Below, in pieces: positions 17,088 through 26,605 of a stretch of DNA of 35,529 nucleotides. Source of the DNA: Phycisphaerae bacterium (GTDB lineage Bacteria > Planctomycetota > Phycisphaerae > SM23-33). Where the stretch lies: contig PUND01000052.1 of assembly GCA_003551645.1 (NCBI GenBank), forward strand, positions 1-35,529. The letters run 5' to 3'. Position 1 is the stretch's first letter. The number at the start of each line of letters is the position of its first letter. Under the pieces are notes generated by a model. That model searched no databases and was not told the origin of the DNA. It saw nothing but the letters and a program-made list of their open reading frames with translations. The translations under genes were made by a program, and so were the position numbers.

Positions 17088-19361
17088 TTAGTCTGCCTCC
17101 CGCGGAGAGTCATACACGCCTTCCATCGCAGTTCTTTCACGTTCAAGGTTAATCCAGAGTTCGATCTGGTCCCTGTCCACGCCGAGGATGTACTTGTGCA
17201 TCCTGGGCAAGGCCTGGTCCCAGACATCCATCCAGCGGTCCAGCATGTAAATCTCCGGGCTGGCCTCGTAGGCGAGCATTTCCCTGCGGAAGCTCTCGGC
17301 CCGCGCCCGCTCGCCGATCTGCTTCTGCCAGCGGTACGCCTGTGCCTGCGAATACATCCCGGCCGCCTCGCCTGCGACGCCGTCGAATCTGGCTTCGGCC
17401 AGGGCCAACGCTTCTTGAATTGGCTCGGCCAGGTCCAGTTGCTCGCCCTCCTGAAGCGCTCCTTCAAGCTCTTCCAGAGTCTCCATCCATTCCTGCTGCT
17501 CGGCCAGCAGCGACTCCCGTGTCCGGCTGACACGGCCGAGCATGCGATCCTGCTCGATCTCGCCCTCCAGCGTTTCTATGTCGTCACGGGCTATCCTCTG
17601 CAGCTCTTGCAGACGGCGCGACTGCTCGGCGGAATCGTCCCGAAGGTTCCGCAACATCTGAAGATCGTCGAGCTTCCTGATGGCAAGCCCCATCCGAAGC
17701 GCCGCGCCGGGGTCGCCCGCCACTTCCGAGAGCGTCCTGTTGGCCTCGGCCTCGGCCTCGTAACGCAGGACCTCCATCTCGCGTTCGGCCTCGAGGTATT
17801 CCTCGAACGCCTCGGCCGCCTCCGGCGGCGGATGAGCAGCGGCTATATTGACTTCCTTGAGCCGTACACCCAGTTCCATCTCGTCGGCGCGGGACTGGAT
17901 AATCCTGCGCAGTTGCGCAGCCGCCCGCTCCCGGCCGAAGGTCATAATCGCTTCGGGCCGTTCCTCGTCCGCGATGCCGGGTATGGGATCGTCCAGCGTC
18001 GCACGGGCGCAGTAATCGGTCATCTCGGCGTAGGCGATGGACTCAAGCACCAAACCGGCGTCGGAGAAAAGGTAGCCGTATCGCATCACGTCTTCGACCA
18101 CATATCGCAGCTCCACCACCAGCCGGATAATCTGCACAGGCGGAGGCGGCTGGTCGGTGGCGATATCCGCCTGACGTCTCTCGCCCGGGATCGCTATGAG
18201 GAAGTTGCGCTCCTCCAGAGGCCCGTGCTCCTCGGTCCAGACGTAAATCTCACGACCCTTGACGATTACCGGCTCTCGCTGCTCACCAACACCCAGGATA
18301 ATCTCGTTGACGGCGCCTGTATCGAAGTAACGGGCGCGCTCCACCGGCCAGGGCCACTTCAGGTGGAAACCCGCCTCCAGCGGCTCGCGGCTTGTATCCA
18401 CACGCCCCCAGCGACTTACCACCACCTGCTGACCGTCCCGGACTACTACCAGAGAACTCAGGCCGATAAGCACCGCAACACCGAACAGCAGCAGCGGAGC
18501 AAACGCCCGGCTGAGAAGGCGGTAGAACCATGTCCCGGAGACCTCAAAGCCGAACTGATAATTCAGCGCCTCGGCCAGCGAGTGCCCTACCCGCCCCGGC
18601 TCGGCGGCAAGGTTCAGCAATCGACTCTCGAAGCTCGGCCGCGGCTCCTCGCCCGGCATGCGCGGGCGGTACATGTCCAGCACGAAGTTCAGCGCCAGCT
18701 CCAAGGCCAGAACGAGCTGGACAGCCGGCACCACGTACGCCATCACCAGGTCAACGCCGGCGTAATTCTGGTAAACGGCGACCATCGAGACGATCACGCC
18801 GCCCATGCCCAGCACGGATATCAGCAGGTAGCTGCCGGCCCCGCGCAGCAGGCGCCACTCGCCGCGCCGGCTCATGCCGGTGGCGTAGCGGCTGAACAGA
18901 AAGCCCAGAAGCGCAACCGGCACGAGCATCCAGACCGCCTGCTCGGCCGAGGTGACGTTCGCCGGCGCCCGGCCCCAGACGTGACGCAGCAGCAGCACGC
19001 CGAGGACCGCGTGATACGCCATCCAAACCAGCGTAAAAATCGAGAATACCCACTTGTGGATGAACGCCACTCTGGCCGCCGCCGGACGAAGCTCCTCATC
19101 CTCCTGCCGCTCGAAAATCGTGCGAGCGTCCTCGTCGCTCAGCTCATCCAGCTCGACGGACTCCTTGTGCTCGAGATCTCGAGCATAGAAGGCAACCGTC
19201 AGCAACAGCCACAGGGGCACACCGCCGGCAAGCAGCAACGTGGCGGTCATGGCCGCAAGCGAGCCGGTCCACAACCAGGCCGCAAGGAGCACCACGGCCA
19301 GGATCGTCTGCGCCACCGCCCCAGCGATAGCCATGTTCTTACCGCGGTTCTGATCTACCAT
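17088..19361 (-). CDS. Large SPFH/band-7 protein with polytopic N-terminal membrane module (HflK-like)
   Basis: 757 aa; several N-terminal TM segments, then VVVRDGQQVVVSRWGRVDTSREPLEAGFHLKWPWPVERARYFDT and EMELGVRLKEVNIAAAHPPPEAAEAFEEYLEAEREME. Confidence 0.88.
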   Translation of the reverse strand: MVDQNRGKNMAIAGAVAQTILAVVLLAAWLWTGSLAAMTATLLLAGGVPLWLLLTVAFYARDLEHKESVELDELSDEDARTIFERQEDEELRPAAARVAFIHKWVFSIFTLVWMAYHAVLGVLLLRHVWGRAPANVTSAEQAVWMLVPVALLGFLFSRYATGMSRRGEWRLLRGAGSYLLISVLGMGGVIVSMVAVYQNYAGVDLVMAYVVPAVQLVLALELALNFVLDMYRPRMPGEEPRPSFESRLLNLAAEPGRVGHSLAEALNYQFGFEVSGTWFYRLLSRAFAPLLLFGVAVLIGLSSLVVVRDGQQVVVSRWGRVDTSREPLEAGFHLKWPWPVERARYFDTGAVNEIILGVGEQREPVIVKGREIYVWTEEHGPLEERNFLIAIPGERRQADIATDQPPPPVQIIRLVVELRYVVEDVMRYGYLFSDAGLVLESIAYAEMTDYCARATLDDPIPGIADEERPEAIMTFGRERAAAQLRRIIQSRADEMELGVRLKEVNIAAAHPPPEAAEAFEEYLEAEREMEVLRYEAEAEANRTLSEVAGDPGAALRMGLAIRKLDDLQMLRNLRDDSAEQSRRLQELQRIARDDIETLEGEIEQDRMLGRVSRTRESLLAEQQEWMETLEELEGALQEGEQLDLAEPIQEALALAEARFDGVAGEAAGMYSQAQAYRWQKQIGERARAESFRREMLAYEASPEIYMLDRWMDVWDQALPRMHKYILGVDRDQIELWINLERERTAMEGVYDSPREAD

Positions 19362-19510
19362 CTCGAATGCCTCTCCTGCCGTCCGAACGCGCCAGCTATT
19401 GCCGCGGGCATAACCGGGAAACTACAATCAATTTCAATACCCGCAACATTTTCGGCCCCGGCGGCGTAGTATCCGGCGCCGAAAACGACCGGCGAAGGAC
19501 ACAAACAATC

Positions 19511-20905
19511 ATGCTCGGATTCTGGTCTATTACGCGAAATACGTTTACCCAAACCGTCCGTCAGCCCATTTACGGCGTCATTATCCTCGCCACCTTCGGA
19601 ATGCTGGTGCTCAATGTGCCGCTGAGCGGCTGGACGATAGGCACTCTTACCGTGGACTATCACACCACCGACCAGCAGATGCTCGAGAGCGTCGGCCTCA
19701 GCACTCTGCTGCTGTCGGGCCTGCTGGTGGCCGCGTTCAGCGCTTCGACGGCCGTCGGCCGCGAAATCGAGGACAAGACCGCCCTGACAGTCATTTCCAA
19801 GCCGGTCGCCAGGGCGACGTTCGTCCTCGGCAAGTTCGCCGGCGTCGTGCTGGCAGTCATGGTGGCGTTCTATCTCTGCTCGCTGGTGTACCTGATAACG
19901 GTCCGCCACGGCGTCAAGCCCGCCGCCTGGGACGAACCGGACGCCCCTGTATTGGTACTGGGCATCTCGGCGTTTGTTCTGTCGATGATAGCGGCGCTGC
20001 TGGGCAACCTTTACTTCGGTTGGTCGTTCGTGGCCGCCGGCGTCCGGGCCTCGGCGGTGCTGCTGACGCTGGCCGCGGGCGTTACCGCCTTCGTCGGCGA
20101 GGGTTGGGAAATCGTCGCCTTCGGCGAGGGCATCCGCCCGCAACTGATACCGGCTATGGGGCTGATGCTGCTGGCGGTGCTGATATTCGCGTCTGTGGCG
20201 GTGGCGGCCAGCACTCGCCTGGCGGCTGTGCCGACGCTGCTGGTCTGCGTGGGCGTGCTGATCGTCGGGCTGATGCACCCGTTCCTGTTCGGCCGACTGG
20301 GCGAGGACATCGCCGTGGCAAGGGCCATCGGATGGGTCGTACCGAACCTGAGCTTCTTCGACCCGCAGGACATGCTCATGGCCGACCAGGTTATCGCCGC
20401 CGAATACGTCGGCCTCGCAGCGGCCTACACGGCCGCCTACGTCGCCGGCGCCCTTGCCCTGGCGATGGCGTTGTTCCAGAGCCGCCCCATTGAGGCGGCC
20501 GCCGAATCCGCATCCCTGCCCACACTGGCGGGTCTGCTGGCGTGGGCCGGTCGTTCGGCGGCAATAGTCGCCGCCCTGGCCGGACTTATCCTGCTGTCGA
20601 TGCCCGAGCTTTACAGCGTGGCGACTCTCCTCGCCGCGGCGGCACTCATCGTAGGAGGAGCACTGAGCTGGCTGCTGTGGGGCTTCTTCGGCCGCGGGCA
20701 GCAGTGGAGCTATTACGTCGTGGCGACGCTGACCGGGCTGTTGCTGGTCCGCTCCGTGCTCGTGCTGCTCTGGACCGGGGCGCCCGCCTGGCTGCACTGG
20801 CAAGCCGGGCCGGTCGGCCAGGCCGTGGCGGCGATAGTGGCCGCCGGCATCGGGGTAATACTCGTTTTGCCTAAGACCCGTCGTCATTTCAAATCCGAGG
20901 CGTGA
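19511..20905 (+). CDS. ABC-2 type transporter permease (divergent from SPFH cluster)
   Basis: MLGFWSITRNTFTQTVRQPIYGVIILATFGML...GREIEDKTALTVISKPVARATFVLGKFAGV; about 12 TM segments; ORF trimmed to MLGFW. Confidence 0.85.
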   Translation: MLGFWSITRNTFTQTVRQPIYGVIILATFGMLVLNVPLSGWTIGTLTVDYHTTDQQMLESVGLSTLLLSGLLVAAFSASTAVGREIEDKTALTVISKPVARATFVLGKFAGVVLAVMVAFYLCSLVYLITVRHGVKPAAWDEPDAPVLVLGISAFVLSMIAALLGNLYFGWSFVAAGVRASAVLLTLAAGVTAFVGEGWEIVAFGEGIRPQLIPAMGLMLLAVLIFASVAVAASTRLAAVPTLLVCVGVLIVGLMHPFLFGRLGEDIAVARAIGWVVPNLSFFDPQDMLMADQVIAAEYVGLAAAYTAAYVAGALALAMALFQSRPIEAAAESASLPTLAGLLAWAGRSAAIVAALAGLILLSMPELYSVATLLAAAALIVGGALSWLLWGFFGRGQQWSYYVVATLTGLLLVRSVLVLLWTGAPAWLHWQAGPVGQAVAAIVAAGIGVILVLPKTRRHFKSEA

Positions 20906-20914
20906 ACGGAACAT

Positions 20915-22897
20915 TTATCCGGTCGCCGGAACGTGCTCCACGCGTGCGCGCGGGCGAGCAGTTTCGGCGGGGTTTTCGTGCAGTTCCTCCCCGAACCGCA
21001 CCAGCCGTGCACTGTTGAATATCACGAAAGTCGCCGCCAGCATATGCAGCACCGCGGCCAACACCGGCTGGATCATCCCCAGCCCGGCAAATACCTGGAA
21101 GACCAGTATGAAGCCGATACCGAACATCAGGTTCTGGTGCACAACGCCCATTGCCCTGCGGCTGAGGCGAACCAGGAACGACAGCCGCCGCAGATCATTG
21201 TTCATCAGAGCGATGTTGGCGGAGTTGATGGCCACGTCGCTGCCGGCGGCGCCCATCGCCACCGACAGGTCGCCGGCCGCCAGGGCGGGAGCGTCGTTGA
21301 CGCCGTCGCCGACGACCGCCACGCGATGACCGCGATCGCGGAGGTCCGCCACCAGGTCCAGCTTGTCCTGCGGCAGCACCTCGGCCTGAACCTCGGTGGC
21401 GCCCATCTCGCGGGCGACGCGACGCGCAACCGACCACCTGTCACCTGTAACCATGACCAGCTCGCGGATGCCCAAAGCCCGCAGCTCCTCCAGCGCCTGG
21501 CGGGCCTCTTCGCGGGTGCGGTCCTCGAGGCCGACCCAGCCGAGGACACGGCCGTCGCTGACAACGTGCAGCGTACTGACGCCCTCCGGCTCGGCATACT
21601 CCTTGCCGGAAATCGCCGACATATCCGCACCTTCTTCCTCGACCCACTTGCGGCGACCGACCATGACTTCTCTGCCGCCGACTCTGGCGCGGACGCCGCG
21701 GGCGGCCACCTCCTCGAACTGCTCCGGTTGCTCTATGTCCACCCTGGCTCGCTGAGCGACCTGCGTAACCGCCTGCGCCACAGGGTGCTTGGACAACTGC
21801 TCGGCCGAGGCCGCCGCCGCCAGAAGCTCCGCCGGGTCAACGCCCGGCGCCGGCTTTATCTGCGTGACGGCAAGCTCGCCGGTGGTCAGCGTCCCGGTCT
21901 TGTCGAACACGAACGCCGTGATGCTGCGGGCAAGCTCCAGCGTCGATACGTCCTTGACGTATATGCCCAGTCGAGCCGCGCACGAAAGGGCCGCCACCAT
22001 GGCGGTCGGCACGGCGATAATCAGCGCACACGGGCAGGCCACCACCAGCATCGTCACGGCTCGGCTCATGTCGCGCGTGAAAAAAAGCACCACGCCTGCC
22101 AGCATCAGAATAGTCGGCGTGTAGTATCCCGCGTAGCGGTCTATGAGCCGCATAATCGGGATGCGGGTGCCCTCGGCCTGGAGTATGAGTTTCTTGACCT
22201 TGCCCAGTGTGGTGTCTTCGCCGGCGCGCGTTACCTTCACGTCCACCGAACCGGCGACGTTGCTGGTGCCGCTGAACACCTCGGCGCCCTCACCCTTGTC
22301 GGCGGGCACGGATTCGCCGGTAATGTTGGCCTCATTGATGGTGGTCTGGCCGGAAAGTATGACGCCGTCCGCGGGGACGTTATCCCCGGGACGGACCCTG
22401 ACCACATCGTCGGGCCGAAGCTCCCGCGGGTCCACCGGCTCCTCGCTGCCGTCGTCGCGGAGGCGGTGGGCCTTCTTGGGAGAGATTTTCACAAGATGCT
22501 CGATGCTGGCGCGCGCGCCCAAGGCGGTCCGCCGCTCCACGAGGTTCGCCAGCAGCAGGAAAAACGCCACCGCGCCGGCGGCCTTGTAGTCCTGGGCCGC
22601 CAGGGCGGCGATCACCGCCAGGGCGACCAGCTCGTCCATGTGCATATGGCCGTGGACCAGCCCCTTGGCGGCATGGATTATTATCGGTATGCCCAGCAGC
22701 AGCGCTCCGATAACGGCCAGGGTGTAGCTGTAGAAGTTGAACGTACGCCCGTCCCGAACGACAGTGTGCTCGGCAAAAAGCAGTTCCGCGGCGTAGGAAG
22801 TCAACACAAAAACGCCGCCGGCCAGGATGCCTATTATCAGCAATCCCGCCAAGCCGGTCTGTCGTTCGACAGGACCCTTAAGAATGTCATGAGCCAT
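20915..22897 (-). CDS. P1B-type heavy-metal translocating ATPase
   Basis: CPC motif (VVACPCALIIAVPTAMV), DKTGTLTTGE, TGES, GDGVNDAPALA, HP motif (LSKHPVAQAV); no N-terminal HMA domain. Confidence 0.95.
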   Translation of the reverse strand: MAHDILKGPVERQTGLAGLLIIGILAGGVFVLTSYAAELLFAEHTVVRDGRTFNFYSYTLAVIGALLLGIPIIIHAAKGLVHGHMHMDELVALAVIAALAAQDYKAAGAVAFFLLLANLVERRTALGARASIEHLVKISPKKAHRLRDDGSEEPVDPRELRPDDVVRVRPGDNVPADGVILSGQTTINEANITGESVPADKGEGAEVFSGTSNVAGSVDVKVTRAGEDTTLGKVKKLILQAEGTRIPIMRLIDRYAGYYTPTILMLAGVVLFFTRDMSRAVTMLVVACPCALIIAVPTAMVAALSCAARLGIYVKDVSTLELARSITAFVFDKTGTLTTGELAVTQIKPAPGVDPAELLAAAASAEQLSKHPVAQAVTQVAQRARVDIEQPEQFEEVAARGVRARVGGREVMVGRRKWVEEEGADMSAISGKEYAEPEGVSTLHVVSDGRVLGWVGLEDRTREEARQALEELRALGIRELVMVTGDRWSVARRVAREMGATEVQAEVLPQDKLDLVADLRDRGHRVAVVGDGVNDAPALAAGDLSVAMGAAGSDVAINSANIALMNNDLRRLSFLVRLSRRAMGVVHQNLMFGIGFILVFQVFAGLGMIQPVLAAVLHMLAATFVIFNSARLVRFGEELHENPAETARPRARVEHVPATG

Positions 22898-23221
22898 CTG
22901 GAATGCTCCGTGAGCTTTAAGGGCATAGAGCCGCCCGCAACACTACGCTACGGCTCATACGCCGCGTCCGGGGTGACGGTTCTGTCGGACAGGCGGTTTT
23001 TATAAGCAGCCGGAGCGGCGTTTGCAACGGAAGTAATGCCGCCGCAAACGGCTCCGGTCAACAATCCGCCGCCTTTCGGCCGGCGGGCGATTTCCGCCAA
23101 GGGCGATTCTCGTTCGGTCCGGCGGGCCTGAAAGCTAAAATAGAACAGCGGAGAAAGGGCCGGCCGGCCTGCAGGCGTTGACCCGCGCCGACCGGCACTC
23201 TACCATAAGAGGTACTCAGTC

Positions 23222-23725
23222 ATGAATTTCAAATGCGACAAATGCGGACAGCCGGCGACGATACACCTGACGGAGATAGTCGGCGGCAACAAGAACGAGA
23301 AACACCTTTGCGAAGACTGCGCGGCCGAGGACGGCATCACCGTTAAGTCCAACGTGCCCATAAGCCAGTTGCTGGAGGACTTCGTGCTCCAGACCACCTC
23401 GGCGCCCCAGCAGGAACAGCCGGCCGGACCGGAGTTGACCTGCGAGGTCTGCGGCACGACGTTTTCCGAATTCCAGGACACCGGGCTGCTGGGCTGCCCG
23501 AACGATTACGACACCTTCGCCGAAGCGCTTGAACCGCTCCTGGAAAAGGCCCAGGACGGACACGTCCAGCACGTGGGCAAGGTTCCGCACAACATCGGAC
23601 GCTCTCAGAAGCGACAGACCGAGATACTCCGGCTGCGGACCGAGCTTAAGTCGGCAGTGACAGCAGAGGATTACGAACGGGCCGCCGAACTGCGAGACCA
23701 AATCAAAGAGATGGAGCAGTCATGA
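23222..23725 (+). CDS. mcsA: McsA-like zinc-finger/UVR-motif protein
   Basis: CDKCGQPATIHLTEI...CEDC, CEVCGTTFSEFQDTGLLGC, C-terminal UVR motif YERAAELRDQIKEME; overlaps mcsB. Confidence 0.88.
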   Translation: MNFKCDKCGQPATIHLTEIVGGNKNEKHLCEDCAAEDGITVKSNVPISQLLEDFVLQTTSAPQQEQPAGPELTCEVCGTTFSEFQDTGLLGCPNDYDTFAEALEPLLEKAQDGHVQHVGKVPHNIGRSQKRQTEILRLRTELKSAVTAEDYERAAELRDQIKEMEQS

Positions 23726-24777
23726 CACTGGCGGACCTTACGCAACACGCCGGCGAATGGCTCAGAGGCGCCGGGCCTATGCACGATGTGGTCATTTCCT
23801 CGCGCGTGCGGCTGGCAAGGAACCTCGCCGGAACGCCTTTCCTCTCACGCTGTCCGCGGGAGCAGCAGGCGGAGCTTGAGCAGAAGATGCGACAGGAGAT
23901 TCTCTCGGCCGAGCTGGCAAAGGGCATCTTCTACGTTGACGTGGCCGCCGCCGGCGACCTGGACCGCGAGCTGCTCGTCGAGCGACACCTGGTCTCACGC
24001 CAGCATGCGGAGGCCTCGCACCCGCGTGGCGTGGCCGTCAGCGGCGACGAGACCATCTCCATAATGGTCAACGAGGAAGACCACCTTCGCATGCAGGTGC
24101 TCCGCAGCGGGCTGCAACTGCCCGAGGCCGTAGCCGACGCCAACCGCATCGACGATGCGATGGAGCGGTGCTTTGACTTCGCCTTTCACAGCCGCTACGG
24201 CTATCTGACCGCCTGTCCGACCAACGTCGGGACCGGGCTTCGCCTCAGCGTGATGCTGCATCTGCCGGGACTGAAACTGGCCGGGGAGATGGACAAGGCC
24301 TTCCGCGCCGCCGGCGACATGCGGCTGGCAATCCGGGGGCTTTACGGCGAGGGAACCGAGGCCAGCGGGGACTTTTTCCAGATTTCCAACCAGACCACGC
24401 TTGGCCGGTCGGAGAACCAATACGCTGAGGAATTCTCAGAGCGTCTTATACCGGCGTTCATCGAGTACGAAAGGCGAGCAAGAAAACACCTGATGGACGA
24501 GCAGAACGCGCTCCTGGAAGACAAGGTCAGCCGGGCCGTCGCCACACTGCGCTCGGCGAAGATGATAAGCTCTGAAGAGACAATGTCCCTGCTGTCGGTG
24601 ATGCGACTGGGCACGAACCTCGGCCTGACCGACGACATGGACCTGTCCGCCATCAACGAACTGTTCCTTCTTACCCAGCCGGCGCACCTCCAGAAAATAC
24701 ATCGCCGCGATATGACACCTCAGGAGCGGGCCCAGTGCCGCGCGGACATGATCCGCCGCCGCCTGGACGCCGGCTGA
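23722..24777 (+). CDS. mcsB: McsB, protein-arginine kinase
   Basis: VISSRVRLARNLAGTPF, MVNEEDHLRMQ, GYLTACPTNVGTGLRLSVMLHLPGL, ISNQTTLGRSE. Confidence 0.95.
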   Translation: MTLADLTQHAGEWLRGAGPMHDVVISSRVRLARNLAGTPFLSRCPREQQAELEQKMRQEILSAELAKGIFYVDVAAAGDLDRELLVERHLVSRQHAEASHPRGVAVSGDETISIMVNEEDHLRMQVLRSGLQLPEAVADANRIDDAMERCFDFAFHSRYGYLTACPTNVGTGLRLSVMLHLPGLKLAGEMDKAFRAAGDMRLAIRGLYGEGTEASGDFFQISNQTTLGRSENQYAEEFSERLIPAFIEYERRARKHLMDEQNALLEDKVSRAVATLRSAKMISSEETMSLLSVMRLGTNLGLTDDMDLSAINELFLLTQPAHLQKIHRRDMTPQERAQCRADMIRRRLDAG

Positions 24778-24795
24778 TCGGCGGAAACCCCGACC

Positions 24796-25881
24796 GTGTT
24801 CAAACGCCGGGCACAACGCGCCGTCTCGACGGGGCTTGTCGGCCTCAGGCCCGCCCTGCGGATATGGTCGCGCAAGGGCTACTTCCGCCCCGGCGAGCCG
24901 GAACGCTGGAACCCGAAACGCATCGCGATACTCGCCTGCCACTGGATAGGCGACACCCTGTGGGCGGTCCAGACCGTCCGGCCGCTGCGGCGGCGGTTCC
25001 CGCATGCCGAGCTGTACGCGATTACCAAGCCGGCCTGCATCGACCTGTGGAACGGGTTTCTGCCAGCCGAGCGCATCCTGCCGGCCGGCGAGGTTGTCTC
25101 CGACAGGCGCCGCGAGCCGGTCAGTCGGCGCCGCCTGCACAACCGGGCGCGCCAACTGCGAAGATACGGTTTCGACCTGATAATCGACCTGACGGGCAAC
25201 CGCTATTCAGCCGCCATGAGCTTTCTGCTGCGGCCTGAAATGTCGCTGGGCTTTGACGGCAACGAGCTTGGCCTGCTGTACTCTCATCGGGTGCCCGACG
25301 CAGAACGGCCGGGCGAGCATCTTTCACACCGCCCTTTGCGGGTCATCGCGCCGCTTCTTAGCCACCGGGACCGGCCGTCGGCCTACAAATGTCCCCCCGC
25401 CCCGCCGGCGCCAACAGTGCCGGCCGCCGAGGCAAGGCGACGGCTCGGGCTGGCGAACCGGGCGTATTGCGTGCTCGCACCCGGTGCCGGATGGGAGGCG
25501 AAGCGATGGCCCGCCGCGTCCTTCCGCAGGGTCGGCGAGCTGCTGGAACGCTCCTACCGGGAGGTTGTGGTGGTCGGCTCGGCCGGCGAGCGGGAACTGT
25601 GTGAAAGCGTCACCGCCGACATGGACAACGCCCGCGTGTCCGTCGGCAGGCCGCTGGGCGAAGTCGTCGGTCTGCTCTCAGAGGCCTGCGGGGTGGTCGC
25701 AAACGATTCGGGCATCGCCCACATCGCAGCGGCACTTGGCAGGCCCACGGCCGCGATCTTCACCGGCGAAACCGACCCGCGGCTATGCCGTCCACTGGGA
25801 CCGCCGGGTTGCGTCAACGTGTTCGGCCCGAAAGTGCGTCCGCACGATGTCGCGTCGGCCATCCCCCCGAAGGGAAGTTGA
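24796..25881 (+). CDS. Glycosyltransferase family 9 (heptosyltransferase-like)
   Basis: KRIAILACHWIGDTLWAVQTVRPLRRRFPHAELYAI ... LAPGAGWEAKRWPAASF ... ANDSGIAHIAAALGRPTAAIFTGETDP; GTG start. Confidence 0.9.
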   Translation: MFKRRAQRAVSTGLVGLRPALRIWSRKGYFRPGEPERWNPKRIAILACHWIGDTLWAVQTVRPLRRRFPHAELYAITKPACIDLWNGFLPAERILPAGEVVSDRRREPVSRRRLHNRARQLRRYGFDLIIDLTGNRYSAAMSFLLRPEMSLGFDGNELGLLYSHRVPDAERPGEHLSHRPLRVIAPLLSHRDRPSAYKCPPAPPAPTVPAAEARRRLGLANRAYCVLAPGAGWEAKRWPAASFRRVGELLERSYREVVVVGSAGERELCESVTADMDNARVSVGRPLGEVVGLLSEACGVVANDSGIAHIAAALGRPTAAIFTGETDPRLCRPLGPPGCVNVFGPKVRPHDVASAIPPKGS

Positions 25882-25893
25882 CGGACTGCCGGA

Positions 25894-26586
25894 TCAGCCG
25901 CCTTCCGGCCCATCGGCTGCCTTTTGTTTCCCGGAGCTTCGCGAGCCGATGCGGTTTTCGGTACCCGACAGCAAACGGCGGATGTTTTCGCGATGTCGCA
26001 GGAGGATCAGCGCCACCATCACGGCCGCGAATACCCCCAGCGGCCAGACGTGCAGGACCGGCCAGTTGAACACGACGAACAGGGGCAGAAACGCAACGGC
26101 CGCCGAGACGCTGCCCAGCGAGACATACCTGGAAGCCAGCGTTACAACAATCCAGACTCCCAGCGCCGCAAGACCCGCAAAGGTGAAGAACGGGTATATC
26201 CCCACCACCACACCCAACGCCGTCGCCACGCCCTTGCCGCCACGGAATCGCAGGTAGAAGCTGAACACGTGGCCGACGATTACCCCGCAGCCAACGCCCA
26301 GCCACGACGCCTGGTGCGCAAGTGCCGGGAACCCCTCCAGCCGCCGCAGAAACCACCCCGCCAGCAGTACCGCCGCCAGCCCCTTGCCCATGTCCAGCAG
26401 GAAGCAAAGATAGCCCCACTTCCTGCCGATCGCGCGGGCAACGTTTGTCGCGCCCACGTTGCCGCTGCCGACCTTGCGCAGGTCCACGCCGTTGGCCTTC
26501 GCAAGCAGCACGCCGAACGGAGTCGAACCGAGCACGTACGCCGCCAGCGGCATAACGATAAGCAGAATCAGCGGGTTTTCGGTCAT
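25894..26586 (-). CDS. plsY: Glycerol-3-phosphate acyltransferase PlsY
   Basis: YVLGSTPFGVLLAKANGVDLRKVGSGNVGATNVARAIG, GHVFSFYLRFRGGKGVATALG. Confidence 0.96.
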   Translation of the reverse strand: MTENPLILLIVMPLAAYVLGSTPFGVLLAKANGVDLRKVGSGNVGATNVARAIGRKWGYLCFLLDMGKGLAAVLLAGWFLRRLEGFPALAHQASWLGVGCGVIVGHVFSFYLRFRGGKGVATALGVVVGIYPFFTFAGLAALGVWIVVTLASRYVSLGSVSAAVAFLPLFVVFNWPVLHVWPLGVFAAVMVALILLRHRENIRRLLSGTENRIGSRSSGKQKAADGPEGG

Positions 26587-26605
26587 TTGCGTGTCGGTCC
26601 TTTCA

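Noticed and set aside
17196-19469. 757-aa plus-strand ORF antisense to the SPFH gene
   Set aside because: High-GC shadow ORF; His/Arg/Gln-rich, no recognisable domain; the opposite strand is a clear SPFH protein.
19355-20914. 519-aa minus-strand ORF antisense to the ABC permease
   Set aside because: Low-complexity Gln/His/Arg shadow ORF of a GC-rich TM-protein gene.
20933-23005. 690-aa plus-strand ORF antisense to the metal ATPase
   Set aside because: Shadow ORF; the minus strand carries all P1B ATPase motifs.
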